A stretch of DNA of 34,793 nucleotides, taken from positions 1 through 34,793 of the forward strand of contig URAL01000015.1 of the NCBI GenBank assembly GCA_900545805.1, read 5' to 3'. This stretch comes from an uncultured Eubacteriales bacterium (GTDB lineage Bacteria; Bacillota; Clostridia; Oscillospirales; Oscillospiraceae). A model generated the notes under the pieces. The model saw only the letters and a list, made by a program, of their open reading frames with translations. It was not told where the DNA came from and ran no database searches. Shown here piece by piece: positions 8,285 through 15,546 of this stretch (positions are counted from its first letter, which is position 1; the number at the start of each line of letters is the position of its first letter). Made by a program: the position numbers and the translations under genes.

Positions 8285-8313
8285 AAGCGGCAGGCGAGAG
8301 CCTGCCGCTTTGT
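8285..8313 (+). terminator. Rho-independent terminator after the OCD-family gene
   Basis: Perfect 11-bp stem AAGCGGCAGGC (8285-8295) / GCCTGCCGCTT (8300-8310) with a GAGA loop and a short T stretch. Confidence 0.7.
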
Positions 8314-8323
8314 CATCGTCAGC

Positions 8324-8352
8324 TTGACTTTAAGGCATAGGCAATGTATAGT
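8324..8352 (+). promoter_or_regulatory. Sigma-A promoter for the NSS symporter
   Basis: -35 TTGACT (8324-8329), 17-base spacer, -10 TATAGT (8347-8352). The symporter thus has its own promoter after the terminator at 8285, rather than relying on read-through. Confidence 0.7.
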
Positions 8353-8395
8353 TAGAGAAGCATGTCAAAACAGAGAGAGCGAAAGGTTATGAATA

Positions 8396-9736
8396 ATGGA
8401 GAAGAATGAACACAAGCGCGACGGCTTTCGCAGCCGCAGCGGATTTATAATCGCCTGCATAGGCTCGGCCGTCGGAATGGGAAACATATGGCGCTTCCCG
8501 ATGCTGGTCTCAACCTGGGGAGGGCTGACCTTCCTGCTGCCGTACTTTATATTTGTTATCCTCATCGCATCCACGGGCGTTATCGAGGAGTTTGCTCTCG
8601 GCAGAGCGGGCGGCGCGGGCCCCATGGGCTCGTTCGGCAAGTGCACCGAGCTCAGATACGGCAGGCGCAGGATAGGCGAACGCATAGGCTATATACCCAT
8701 CCTCGGCTCGCTTGCGCTGGCCATAGGCTACACCTGCGTCATGGGCTGGATATTCAAATACACCTTCATGGCCTTTTCCGGAGATATGCTCGCCATGGGT
8801 CAGGATATGGACAAGATCGTCGGAACCTTCAATTCGACGGCAAGCTCCTGGGGCGCAAACGTCTGGATCATCATTGCCGTCGCCGTGAGCTTTGCCATCA
8901 TGTCCTTCGGCATAGCCGGAGGCATCGAAAGAGCAAACAAGGTCATGATGCCGGTGCTGTTCGTGCTGTTTCTGGCGCTGGGCGTGTATATCTTCACGCT
9001 CGACGGCTCGTCCGACGGATATAAGTACATCCTTACCGTAAATCCCAAGGGCCTTGCAGACCCCAAGCTATGGATATACGCCTTCGGTCAGGCGTTCTTC
9101 TCACTGTCCGTTGCCGGAAACGGCAGCGTTATCTACGGCTCGTATTTAAGTAAGGACGAGTGCATCCCGTCCTCGGCGCGCAACGTCGCGATATTCGACA
9201 CGCTCGCGGCGCTGCTGGCTGCATTCGTTATCATCCCGGCCATGGCGACGGGAGGTGCGCAGCTCAACGAGGGCGGCCCCGGCCTTATGTTCATCTTCCT
9301 CGTAAACGTAATTAACGGCATGGTCGGCGGGCGCATTGTGGGAATCGTGTTCTTCGTGTGCGTCACCTTCGCCGGCATAACCTCGATAATAAATCTCTAT
9401 GAAGCGCCGGTCGCGTTCTTGCAGGAGAAGTTTAAATTAAAGCGCGTGCCCGCGACGGCGGTCATACACGTTATCGGCTGCGGCATCGCTCTGTGCATCC
9501 AGGCCATCGTCTCGCAGTGGATGGATGTAGTTTCGATCTACATCTGCCCGCTCGGAGCATTGCTCGCGGCGATCATGTTCTTCTGGGTCGGCGGCAGAAA
9601 ATTCGCGCTCGAGGCGGTCAACCTCGGTGCGCGCAAGCCCATCGGCAAGTGGTTCTATCCCCTCGGCAAATATGTCTACTGCGCCTGTGCGCTCCTGGCT
9701 CTCGTCGCCGGAGCGGCCCTCGGCGGCATAGGCTGA
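8396..9736 (+). CDS. Neurotransmitter:sodium symporter (NSS/SNF) family transporter
   Basis: A 446-residue integral membrane protein. The start of TM1, FIIACIGSAVGMGNIWRFP, is the NSS signature that holds the unwound substrate and sodium sites, and the TM3-TM6 region includes AFGQAFFSLSVAGNGSVIYG. About eleven membrane segments are apparent, as in the short bacterial members MhsT and Tyt1, which carry hydrophobic or aromatic amino acids. It would import an amino acid or amine with Na+. ATG 8396 has GAAAGG at a good distance. Its position after the tyramine oxidase B-type gene suggests delivery of an aromatic amino acid or amine, which is inference. A strong terminator follows. Confidence 0.92.
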   Translation: MEKNEHKRDGFRSRSGFIIACIGSAVGMGNIWRFPMLVSTWGGLTFLLPYFIFVILIASTGVIEEFALGRAGGAGPMGSFGKCTELRYGRRRIGERIGYIPILGSLALAIGYTCVMGWIFKYTFMAFSGDMLAMGQDMDKIVGTFNSTASSWGANVWIIIAVAVSFAIMSFGIAGGIERANKVMMPVLFVLFLALGVYIFTLDGSSDGYKYILTVNPKGLADPKLWIYAFGQAFFSLSVAGNGSVIYGSYLSKDECIPSSARNVAIFDTLAALLAAFVIIPAMATGGAQLNEGGPGLMFIFLVNVINGMVGGRIVGIVFFVCVTFAGITSIINLYEAPVAFLQEKFKLKRVPATAVIHVIGCGIALCIQAIVSQWMDVVSIYICPLGALLAAIMFFWVGGRKFALEAVNLGARKPIGKWFYPLGKYVYCACALLALVAGAALGGIG

Positions 9737-9744
9737 TAAATAAT

Positions 9745-9776
9745 AAAAAACTCAGGTCGATCGACCTGAGTTTTTT
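9745..9776. terminator. Bidirectional rho-independent terminator
   Basis: Perfect 32-base palindrome: arms of 16 bases meet at 9760/9761, beginning AAAAAACTCAGG and ending CCTGAGTTTTTT. It separates the rightward symporter from the leftward MBL-fold gene and can serve both strands. Confidence 0.85.
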
Positions 9777-9822
9777 CATATATTTTTTGCTTGCGCATTA
9801 CGGTTATCGTTATTCTTCCGAT

Positions 9823-11436
9823 TTATCGTTTGATTTTATCTGTCAGCTTGCGAACGGAGTCGGCGAAGCTGCGCAGATCGCGGTTCGAGCGTCCCTCGCA
9901 GCCGCGCACGGCCTGCATAAGCGCCTCGGCAGCGCGCACAAGCTCTGTAAACAGCGGATTGACCTTACGCTCCGCCGTCGGAGCCTTGTGCTCGTGCACT
10001 ATGGGCTTGCCCTCGGTTATGACGGTAAAGCGCCCGGCGGCGATGTCGAACTCCGTGCCGCTGTACGGCGCGAAGGCGCGATAGCCGAGCTCGTTATTGA
10101 GGCAGGCGGTGAAGCTGTCGGCGCTTTCGGGGTCGCCGTGGTTTACGAATATTAGCTCAGGCTTTTCGGAGAAGCCCTCCAGCCAGGCGATGAGCCCGCG
10201 CTTGTCGGCATGTCCGCTGACGCCGGGGAGAGCGGCGATCTCGGCCTCAGCCTCGATCTCCTCATTAAACAGCTTTACCTCCTTCGCACCGTCGTGCAGT
10301 GCGCGGCCGAGCGTTCCGACCGCCTGATAGCCGACGAACAGCACAAGGCACTCCGGCCGCCACAGATTGTGCTTTAAGTGATGGCGTATGCGGCCCGCGT
10401 CGCACATGCCGGACGCGGAGATGATGACCTTCGGCGTTTTGTCCTCGTTTATTGCCTTGGATTCCTCCTGGCTTACGGCCAGATGCAGGCCGTCAAAGCA
10501 CAGCGGATTTTCGCCCGAGCGGATGATCCTGCGCATATCCTCATCGACGTAGCTCGAATCGCACTGCAAAAACACGCTCGTCGCCTCTATGGCGAGAGGG
10601 CTGTCAACGTAGACGGGGAAGCCGTCGTGACCTTTTATGAGGCCACGATTTTTTATCTCGCGGATAAAATACAGCATCTCCTGCGTCCTGCCGACGGCAA
10701 ACGCAGGGATAACGACATTGCCGCCGCGGTCGAGCGTGCGCTGGATGCAGGCGGAAAGTGCGGCGATGTAGTCCGGCCGCTCGTCGGAGTGGTTGCGGTC
10801 GCCGTAGGTGGATTCAATGACGAGATAATCGGTTTTATCGATATGCTTCGGGTCGCAGAGTATGGGCTGATCGAGGTTTCCAATATCACCTGAAAAGACG
10901 ATCTTTTTCTCGCAGCCGTTTTCACTGAGCCATATCTCGATGGCCGCCGAGCCCAAAAGATGCCCGACGTCGGTGAAGCGTATGGTCACCGATTCATTCA
11001 CCTGTATCTTGCTTTCATATTCGCAGGGGCGCAGCAGCGTCATGAGCCCCACTACGTCGTTAAGATCGTAAAGCGGCTCGACGGGACCTTCGCCCCGTCG
11101 CATGGCCTTGCGCGATTTCCACTCGGCCTCTGACATTTGAATGTGTGCACAGTCGCGCAGCATGATATCCAGAAGCGAGCAGGTCGCCGCGGTGGCGTAT
11201 ACCGCGCCGCGGAAGCCGTTTTTATAAAGCAGCGGCAGAAGCCCCGAGTGGTCGATGTGCGCGTGGGTGACCAGCACAAAATCAAGAACGCCCGCCGCGA
11301 CCGGCAGCTCCTGATTTTCAAACAGATCCGTGCCCTGCTCCATGCCGCAGTCGATAACACCCTTTTTGTCGCCAACCTCAAGAAGCGTGCAGCTTCCCGT
11401 GACCTCGTGGGCAGCGCCCAGGAATGTGACTTTCAT
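9823..11436 (-). CDS. MBL-fold beta-CASP metallo-hydrolase (probable RNase)
   Basis: A 537-residue protein from ATG 11436 with AAGGAGAG just upstream. The metallo-beta-lactamase core carries HAHIDHSG (dinuclear zinc), FTDVGHLLGSAAIE and VFSGDIGN. The beta-CASP part carries STYGDRNH, VIPAFAVGRTQEML, SASGMCDAGRIRHHL and VSGHADKRGL, and the last metal-ligand motif is VNHGDPES. This is the RNA-processing group related to CPSF-73 and archaeal aCPSF rather than the RNase J type. A C-terminal tail of about 70 residues looks helical. It follows the DUF975 gene by ten bases and is probably co-transcribed and translationally coupled; no functional link to that gene is known. Confidence 0.9.
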   Translation of the reverse strand: MKVTFLGAAHEVTGSCTLLEVGDKKGVIDCGMEQGTDLFENQELPVAAGVLDFVLVTHAHIDHSGLLPLLYKNGFRGAVYATAATCSLLDIMLRDCAHIQMSEAEWKSRKAMRRGEGPVEPLYDLNDVVGLMTLLRPCEYESKIQVNESVTIRFTDVGHLLGSAAIEIWLSENGCEKKIVFSGDIGNLDQPILCDPKHIDKTDYLVIESTYGDRNHSDERPDYIAALSACIQRTLDRGGNVVIPAFAVGRTQEMLYFIREIKNRGLIKGHDGFPVYVDSPLAIEATSVFLQCDSSYVDEDMRRIIRSGENPLCFDGLHLAVSQEESKAINEDKTPKVIISASGMCDAGRIRHHLKHNLWRPECLVLFVGYQAVGTLGRALHDGAKEVKLFNEEIEAEAEIAALPGVSGHADKRGLIAWLEGFSEKPELIFVNHGDPESADSFTACLNNELGYRAFAPYSGTEFDIAAGRFTVITEGKPIVHEHKAPTAERKVNPLFTELVRAAEALMQAVRGCEGRSNRDLRSFADSVRKLTDKIKR

Positions 11437-11446
11437 GGTGCTCTCC

Positions 11447-12295
11447 TTACAGATCCGGCGTCCAGCCGTCGGCAAAGCCCGTATCCTGCACGGGACGCGT
11501 GAGCCCGACGTAGTAGCCGGCATAGGTCAGATCCATGTACGGCAGAACAAAGAACTGAACGAAAAGGCCGAGGCCTATAATGTCGAGTATCTGCGCGAGC
11601 ACGGACGGGCCGATGAGCGAGGCAAGCTCCGCGCCGAGATAGTCTGCAAGGCCGATGAGCAGCGCCCAGCCGATAAAGCTCAGATCCATCACGAACAGCT
11701 CACCCTTATGTCCGGCCATGATGCGCTTGCTTTCCGATATGCATTGCAGCGCGCTCATCTCCGGATGCTCAAGCAGCAGATACAGCGCCTGGCGGTAGCG
11801 GTAGAACGCGATAAAGCCCGGAACTATAAACAGCAGCGACCACAGGAAGATGAAAATACCCTCAAGGATGTACAGCCAGATAACGCGGAAGAACATAGCA
11901 AACGCGTCGAAGAGGTTCCAGCAGCTTGCCTCCATGCCGCGTACCGTGCGCAGGCAGAAGATCGTAAAGCCCGCGCCGAGGATCAGCGTTACTATTTGTA
12001 TGGCAAGATCAAGGATCGCCGCGCCGGGGGTGGGCATAGCCTCCTGTATGGCGTAGGCAAACTGATCGGGATCTATATAGCTGTTATATTCGTAGCTCCC
12101 GTCGCCTAAGCCAAAGTTTATGCCGAACTGATCGTACACCGACTGAAGCTCTATAGACGAGCTGCCGACGAGCTTATACGAAAGGAAGCTGAGCACCGCA
12201 AGAATCAGAAGATAGATGATCGCGGTGACAACAGGCTTGGGTCGGGCAGTCCTTATAAGGGTTTTTGACTGCGCCTTAAGTTGTTTTCTGTCCAT
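11447..12295 (-). CDS. DUF975 family integral membrane protein
   Basis: A 282-residue membrane protein with MDRKQLKAQSKTLIR at its N-terminus, the usual start of the DUF975 family. ATG 12295 is chosen over an earlier frame start (12325) because AGGAGG lies nine bases before it and the -10 box lies at 12325-12330. Hydrophobic segments occur near residues 20-40, 95-120, 145-175, 205-230 and 240-265. The conserved stretch FYRYRQALYLLLEHPEMSAL followed by SKRIMAGHKGELF is the family hallmark. Function is unknown. It begins a two-gene leftward operon with the MBL-fold gene. Confidence 0.85.
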   Translation of the reverse strand: MDRKQLKAQSKTLIRTARPKPVVTAIIYLLILAVLSFLSYKLVGSSSIELQSVYDQFGINFGLGDGSYEYNSYIDPDQFAYAIQEAMPTPGAAILDLAIQIVTLILGAGFTIFCLRTVRGMEASCWNLFDAFAMFFRVIWLYILEGIFIFLWSLLFIVPGFIAFYRYRQALYLLLEHPEMSALQCISESKRIMAGHKGELFVMDLSFIGWALLIGLADYLGAELASLIGPSVLAQILDIIGLGLFVQFFVLPYMDLTYAGYYVGLTRPVQDTGFADGWTPDL

Positions 12296-12324
12296 ATGCC
12301 AGACCTCCTGATAATTATGCTGCA

Positions 12325-12333
12325 ATTATAGCA
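12325..12333 (-). promoter_or_regulatory. Extended -10 promoter for the DUF975-MBL operon
   Basis: On the minus strand TGCTATAAT (12333-12325) is an extended -10 (TGnTATAAT). No good -35 hexamer was seen at 16-18 bases upstream. Confidence 0.5.
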
Positions 12334-12397
12334 TCTTTGCGCTCAAAATAACATAGCTGCCGCGAAAAAATATTAGAAGCCCGGAGAAAGAATTATC

Positions 12398-12426
12398 TTG
12401 ACAACATGAGCAAGGAATGCTATTAT
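12398..12426 (+). promoter_or_regulatory. Consensus promoter for tRNA-Leu
   Basis: Perfect -35 TTGACA (12398-12403), 17-base spacer, -10 TATTAT (12421-12426), giving a start about nine bases before the tRNA. Confidence 0.8.
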
Positions 12427-12441
12427 TATCAGGCATTAAAT

Positions 12442-12529
12442 GCGCGAGTGGTGGAATTGGCAGACTCGCTAGATTCAGGTTCTAGTGCTCACTCCGGGCG
12501 TGCGGGTTCAAGTCCCGCCTCGCGCACCA
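12442..12529 (+). tRNA. tRNA-Leu (anticodon CAG)
   Basis: An 88-base type II tRNA. The acceptor arms GCGCGAG (12442-12448) and CTCGCGC pair perfectly and the CCA end is encoded (12527-12529). The anticodon stem CTAGA/TCTAG holds the loop TTCAGGT with anticodon CAG, reading CUG codons. A variable arm GTGCTCACTCCGGGC-type segment and the T-arm GCGGGTTCAAGTCCCGC are evident. It is a single transcription unit with its own promoter and terminator. Confidence 0.96.
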
Positions 12530-12539
12530 GCATATGACA

Positions 12540-12575
12540 AATCCCGCAGCTATTGAAGCTGCGGGATTTTCTTTA
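12540..12575 (+). terminator. Rho-independent terminator after tRNA-Leu
   Basis: Perfect 12-bp stem AATCCCGCAGCT (12540-12551) / AGCTGCGGGATT (12557-12568) followed by TTCTTTATTT. Confidence 0.85.
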
Positions 12576-12881
12576 TTTATCAATGCTTTGCGGGCTCTTA
12601 TACGCAGGCGGGATATTTCCTGCTCGGCGCTGAGCAGCATAACAAAAGAAGGCTTCTGTCTTCTTATCTCAGCCGGCTTTTAAGCGGAGCTTTAATCTTT
12701 TGGCTTGGATAAGCCCAAATATAAAGGACAGAACAAGCGACAGGCTGTACGTCTCTGCGGATTTTAATCGAAAAAGAGGATGAGCCCAATGCCGGAAGGG
12801 GGGAGACGGCATGGGCTCAAGACCGAAGACCTAAAACATCTGATTTATGGTCTCAGTATACACATGATAATTGTATTGCAC
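12576..12881 (+). other. Intergenic stretch with no convincing gene; one strong hairpin
   Basis: No supported coding gene. The main feature is a 13-bp hairpin with one bulged A: TGAGCCCA (12781-12788) and TGCCG (12790-12794) pair with CGGCA (12807-12811) and TGGGCTCA (12812-12819). Its purine loop contains GGGGGGAG and is followed by a seven-codon frame ATG 12811 to TAA 12834 (MGSRPKT). A longer frame starting near 12780 overlaps the CsoR-like gene in another phase and resembles nothing. Confidence 0.5.
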
Positions 12882-12952
12882 AAGCTACCCACGGGGATGT
12901 TTTTTCGGAAATATCACAAAAAAACCGGTCTGAATATCCCCCGGGGTAGCTT
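12882..12952 (+). promoter_or_regulatory. Pair of inverted CsoR-type operator candidates
   Basis: AAGCTACCCACGGGGAT (12882-12898) and ATCCCCCGGGGTAGCTT (12936-12952) are inverted copies of each other with two mismatches. Each has the C-run/G-run TACCC...GGGGA form of CsoR/RcnR-family operators. The second touches the -35 of the promoter at 12951, so binding would block transcription of the regulator genes. Confidence 0.6.
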
Positions 12953-12979
12953 AAAACAGGCTTCCGCATCTGCTATATT
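12951..12979 (+). promoter_or_regulatory. Promoter of the tandem CsoR-family genes
   Basis: -35 TTAAAA (12951-12956), 17-base spacer, -10 TATATT (12974-12979). The operator candidate at 12936-12952 overlaps its upstream edge, fitting autoregulation. Confidence 0.5.
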
Positions 12980-13021
12980 GATATATGTCAGTTTAATATC
13001 AAATTTTGAAAGGGAAAGACC

Positions 13022-13336
13022 ATGCATATCAGCAGCGACCATACTCATGGTGCGGACGGGCATCCGCATGTTCATAATCACACTCATACTAAAGCCGTCC
13101 TCAACCGGCTGGCAAGAGCGGCAGGTCACCTTGAATATGTCAGGCGTATGGTAGAGGAAGGACAGGATTGCACGGATGTTCTCATGCAGCTTGCCGCTGT
13201 CAAATCGGCGCTTAACAATACGGCAAAGATAATACTAAAAGATCATATTGAGCACTGCATCGTTGACGCGGTCGCGAGTAACGATGAGGAGGCAATAAAC
13301 GATCTTAACAAGGCGATCGAGCGTTTTATGGAGTGA
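13022..13336 (+). CDS. CsoR/RcnR/FrmR-family metal-sensing repressor
   Basis: A 104-residue all-helical regulator of the DUF156 family. The N-terminus is His-rich (HTHGADGHPHVHNHTHT), and the core RLARAAGHLEYVRRMVEEG is the family signature. The ligand set Cys50, His75, Cys79 has exactly the spacing of the Cu(I) site of CsoR (Cys, +25 His, +4 Cys). Such tetramers bind GC-rich operators without metal and release them on binding Cu(I), or other metals or electrophiles in relatives. GAAAGGGAAAG precedes ATG 13022. A second, ligand-free family member follows four bases later. No copper ATPase or chaperone is adjacent, so targets must lie elsewhere or the pair regulates only itself. Confidence 0.9.
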   Translation: MHISSDHTHGADGHPHVHNHTHTKAVLNRLARAAGHLEYVRRMVEEGQDCTDVLMQLAAVKSALNNTAKIILKDHIEHCIVDAVASNDEEAINDLNKAIERFME

Positions 13337-13340
13337 GCCT

Positions 13341-13643
13341 ATGGAGGAAAGATCATACTCTGCTGCCCTCAGTCCTGCTGCCGCAAGGTCTGCAAAGGTG
13401 CGGCTTGCCAAAATAATAGGCCAGCTTAAAACTGTGGCGCGAATGCTTAATGAGAGCCCCAGAGATATTGAAGCGCTCACGCAGTATGCCTCAGCGACTG
13501 CGGCAGTCGGCAGTCTTATGAAGCTTATCGCAAAGGATATTGTGCTTTCTCAAATCAGAAAGGAAGCAAAAGACGGTAGCTCGGAGCAATACATTTATTC
13601 ACTTCTGTCGCTGCTCAACGAGGTTGAAGAATACGAGGAATAA
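13341..13643 (+). CDS. CsoR-like protein lacking metal ligands
   Basis: A 100-residue helical protein. ARSAKVRLAKIIGQLKTVARML aligns with the CsoR-family first-helix signature of the preceding gene. At the three ligand positions it has Asp42, Ile67 and Gln71 instead of Cys, His and Cys, and it has no Cys or His at all. It begins four bases after the first gene's stop, in the same transcript. Possible roles are a hetero-oligomer partner that tunes DNA binding or metal response, or a regulator with a different ligand; neither is shown. The homology call is by eye from one neighbouring sequence, but residue spacing agrees through all three ligand positions. Confidence 0.7.
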   Translation: MEERSYSAALSPAAARSAKVRLAKIIGQLKTVARMLNESPRDIEALTQYASATAAVGSLMKLIAKDIVLSQIRKEAKDGSSEQYIYSLLSLLNEVEEYEE

Positions 13644-13647
13644 TCAT

Positions 13648-13675
13648 GCGCCATGTAATCACGCGGCGCTTTTTT
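13648..13675 (+). terminator. Terminator after the CsoR-like pair
   Basis: GCGCC (13648-13652) / GGCGC (13665-13669) followed by a run of six Ts. The stem is short, so efficiency may be modest. Confidence 0.55.
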
Positions 13676-13704
13676 ATTCCTCACGCTTAAGAAGTTCTTT
13701 CCAT

Positions 13705-13750
13705 GTAAAAAATATCGGGTGCGGCAGCTCATTGCACTGCACCCGATATT
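13705..13750 (-). terminator. Terminator of the leftward catabolic operon
   Basis: Perfect 12-bp stem AATATCGGGTGC (13711-13722) / GCACCCGATATT (13739-13750). On the minus strand it is followed by TTTTTT, making it the end signal of the operon whose last gene stops at 13819. Confidence 0.8.
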
Positions 13751-13818
13751 AATTATAGAATCCGCTAAGCCTGTTTCTCTCCGTCTGCTCTGCTGCAAGC
13801 CGGTTTCCGTATGAAGGC

Positions 13819-15462
13819 TCAGTCCCGTTCGTCGAAGTACGGCTCCAGGAAAGCATGGAAGTGCCTCATGGGCAGCTCCCTGCCGGCCACGATGCGAACG
13901 TTGGGAATGCTTTCGCGATCCTCGTACAGCGCCTTGACAGCGGCAATAACGTAATCCAGATGCTCGCGGCTGAGCTGACTGCGGTTTACGGCAAAGCGAA
14001 CCACATTGCAGACCTCGGCCTGCTGCTCGGGCGTTTTCAGGTCATACTCCATCGAATAGTCGCCGAGCTCCGCCGTGCGTATGCCGTAGCGGCGTATAAG
14101 CTCTATGCTGAAGCCCTGACCGGCAAAGGACTCGTGACTGCGCCTGCCGTCGAAGAACTCGTCCATGTTAATGTATACCCCGTGTCCGCCGGCCGGCAGA
14201 ACGACGCCCTTTACACCGGCCTTAAAAAATCCCTCGGCAAGATATTCGCACTGCTTTATGCGATGTTCGAGATAGCTCACATTGCAGCTTTCATACAGAC
14301 CCGCCGTCAGAGCCATTATGTCGCGGCCCGACATACCGCCGTAGGAGTCGTTGCCGTAGCAGGATATCTGCTTTACCTTCAAAAGCACGCCTACGTCGGT
14401 CTTCACGCTGCCGTCGGCATTGAATTCGGAGAACTTTTTCCAGAAAAGGCCACGGTCGCGGAAGGCCAGCATACCGCCCATGTTGGAGTGCCCGTCCTTT
14501 TTCGCCGACATTGTAAAGCCGTCGCAGTATCCGAACATCTCGCTTGCTATCTCCGCTATGGACTTGTCGGCATAGCCGTCCTCGTTCATCTTTATGAAGT
14601 AGGCGTTTTCGGCCCAGCGCGCAGCGTCATAGATATAGGGTATCTCGTATTTGCGGGCAATGCGGCTCACCTCTCTCAGGTTTGCCATGGACACGGCCTG
14701 TCCGCAGACGGTGTTGTTGGTGATGCAGGAAAAGATAAGGGGCACGTTCTCGGGGCCTGTCGCCTGTATCAGCTGCTCGAGCTTTTCAATATCCATGTTT
14801 CCCTTGAAGGGATTTTTTTCATACCTTCCGCCCTCCGGCACCTCAAAAAGGAGCTGCCTGTCATAAAGATTGCGCGGCACGGAGCCCATCTGCTTTATGT
14901 TGCCCTCGGTCGTGTCGAAGTGCCCGTTTGAGGGGATGGTGAACACCTTTCCCGGACAGCGCTGCGTCAGAACGTTCCTTACGATCTCCATAAGCACCGA
15001 TTCGGCCGCACGGCCCTGCTGTATTATAAACGCGTTCGGACGCTCGAGCTGAGCCGCGCCGCCGTTAAAAAATCCGCCCTCGTATTCGGCCAGATACAGC
15101 TCGTCGATCATCCTGTCCATGTCCCGGCAGTCGGTGCGGACAAGGTCGATCGAGCGCTTCCAGTTTTTTTCGCCGCCGCGCTCGAATATGTCGCGGAAGG
15201 CGTCAAGCAGAACATAATAGCCCTTGTTCCGCCCATAGGACTCATCACCCAGGAACATCGCCGACCACTGAACGTCGGTCATTGAGGTGGTCCCCGAGTC
15301 GGAGAGCATATCGACGGTCAGCAGACCTGCGGGAAAGGCAAACTCGTTATAGTGCGTGGCTTTAAGCGCACGCTCTCGCTGCTCCACGCTCACCTCGGGA
15401 ATATTCCGCGTGACGTAGGAAAGCGAAACGGGCGCCGGAACGTCAAGAGAATAGTTTTTCAT
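13819..15462 (-). CDS. Tryptophanase/tyrosine phenol-lyase family PLP enzyme
   Basis: A 547-residue beta-eliminating lyase from ATG 15462, which has AAGGAGG eight bases upstream; an earlier frame start at 15543 has no such site. Tryptophanase and tyrosine phenol-lyase split Trp or Tyr into indole or phenol, pyruvate and ammonia. Seen here: LLTVDMLSDSGTTSMTDVQW near residue 50, QGRAAESVL near 150 (PLP phosphate), VSMANLREV near 260, YDAARWAENAYFIK near 280 (PLP-pyridine Asp) and the Schiff-base motif MSAKKDGHSNMGG near 320. It is about 90 residues longer than the usual 460-470, partly from an insert of about 46 residues at 95-140. Substrate cannot be fixed from sequence; SAKKD resembles tryptophanase while the flanks resemble neither strictly. 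It is the last gene of the leftward operon. Confidence 0.85.
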   Translation of the reverse strand: MKNYSLDVPAPVSLSYVTRNIPEVSVEQRERALKATHYNEFAFPAGLLTVDMLSDSGTTSMTDVQWSAMFLGDESYGRNKGYYVLLDAFRDIFERGGEKNWKRSIDLVRTDCRDMDRMIDELYLAEYEGGFFNGGAAQLERPNAFIIQQGRAAESVLMEIVRNVLTQRCPGKVFTIPSNGHFDTTEGNIKQMGSVPRNLYDRQLLFEVPEGGRYEKNPFKGNMDIEKLEQLIQATGPENVPLIFSCITNNTVCGQAVSMANLREVSRIARKYEIPYIYDAARWAENAYFIKMNEDGYADKSIAEIASEMFGYCDGFTMSAKKDGHSNMGGMLAFRDRGLFWKKFSEFNADGSVKTDVGVLLKVKQISCYGNDSYGGMSGRDIMALTAGLYESCNVSYLEHRIKQCEYLAEGFFKAGVKGVVLPAGGHGVYINMDEFFDGRRSHESFAGQGFSIELIRRYGIRTAELGDYSMEYDLKTPEQQAEVCNVVRFAVNRSQLSREHLDYVIAAVKALYEDRESIPNVRIVAGRELPMRHFHAFLEPYFDERD

Positions 15463-15497
15463 GGCATCGGCCTCCTTCGGTTTTTTTCCGTTACGGC

Positions 15498-15525
15498 GAA
15501 GCCGCGCATAAAACTGCGCGGCTTC
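15498..15525 (-). other. Intercistronic hairpin between pepD and the lyase gene
   Basis: Perfect 11-bp stem GAAGCCGCGCA / TGCGCGGCTTC with a six-base loop, in the 84-base gap. No T run follows on the minus strand, so it is more likely an mRNA processing or stabilising structure than a terminator. Confidence 0.45.
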
Positions 15526-15546
15526 ATATATGTCATATTTCACTTG

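Noticed and set aside
8389..8410. Six-codon frame overlapping the NSS start
   Set aside because: Its ATG is only two bases from the AAAGG site, while ATG 8396 has normal spacing; probably chance.
12781..12819. Possible SRP RNA or riboswitch
   Set aside because: The GGAA-containing loop recalls the SRP RNA tip, but the symmetric internal loop (CAGG/AAGCAG) is absent; no known riboswitch core was found.
12780..13154. Forward frame of 124 codons
   Set aside because: It overlaps the CsoR-like gene in another phase, covers the hairpin and operators, and resembles nothing.
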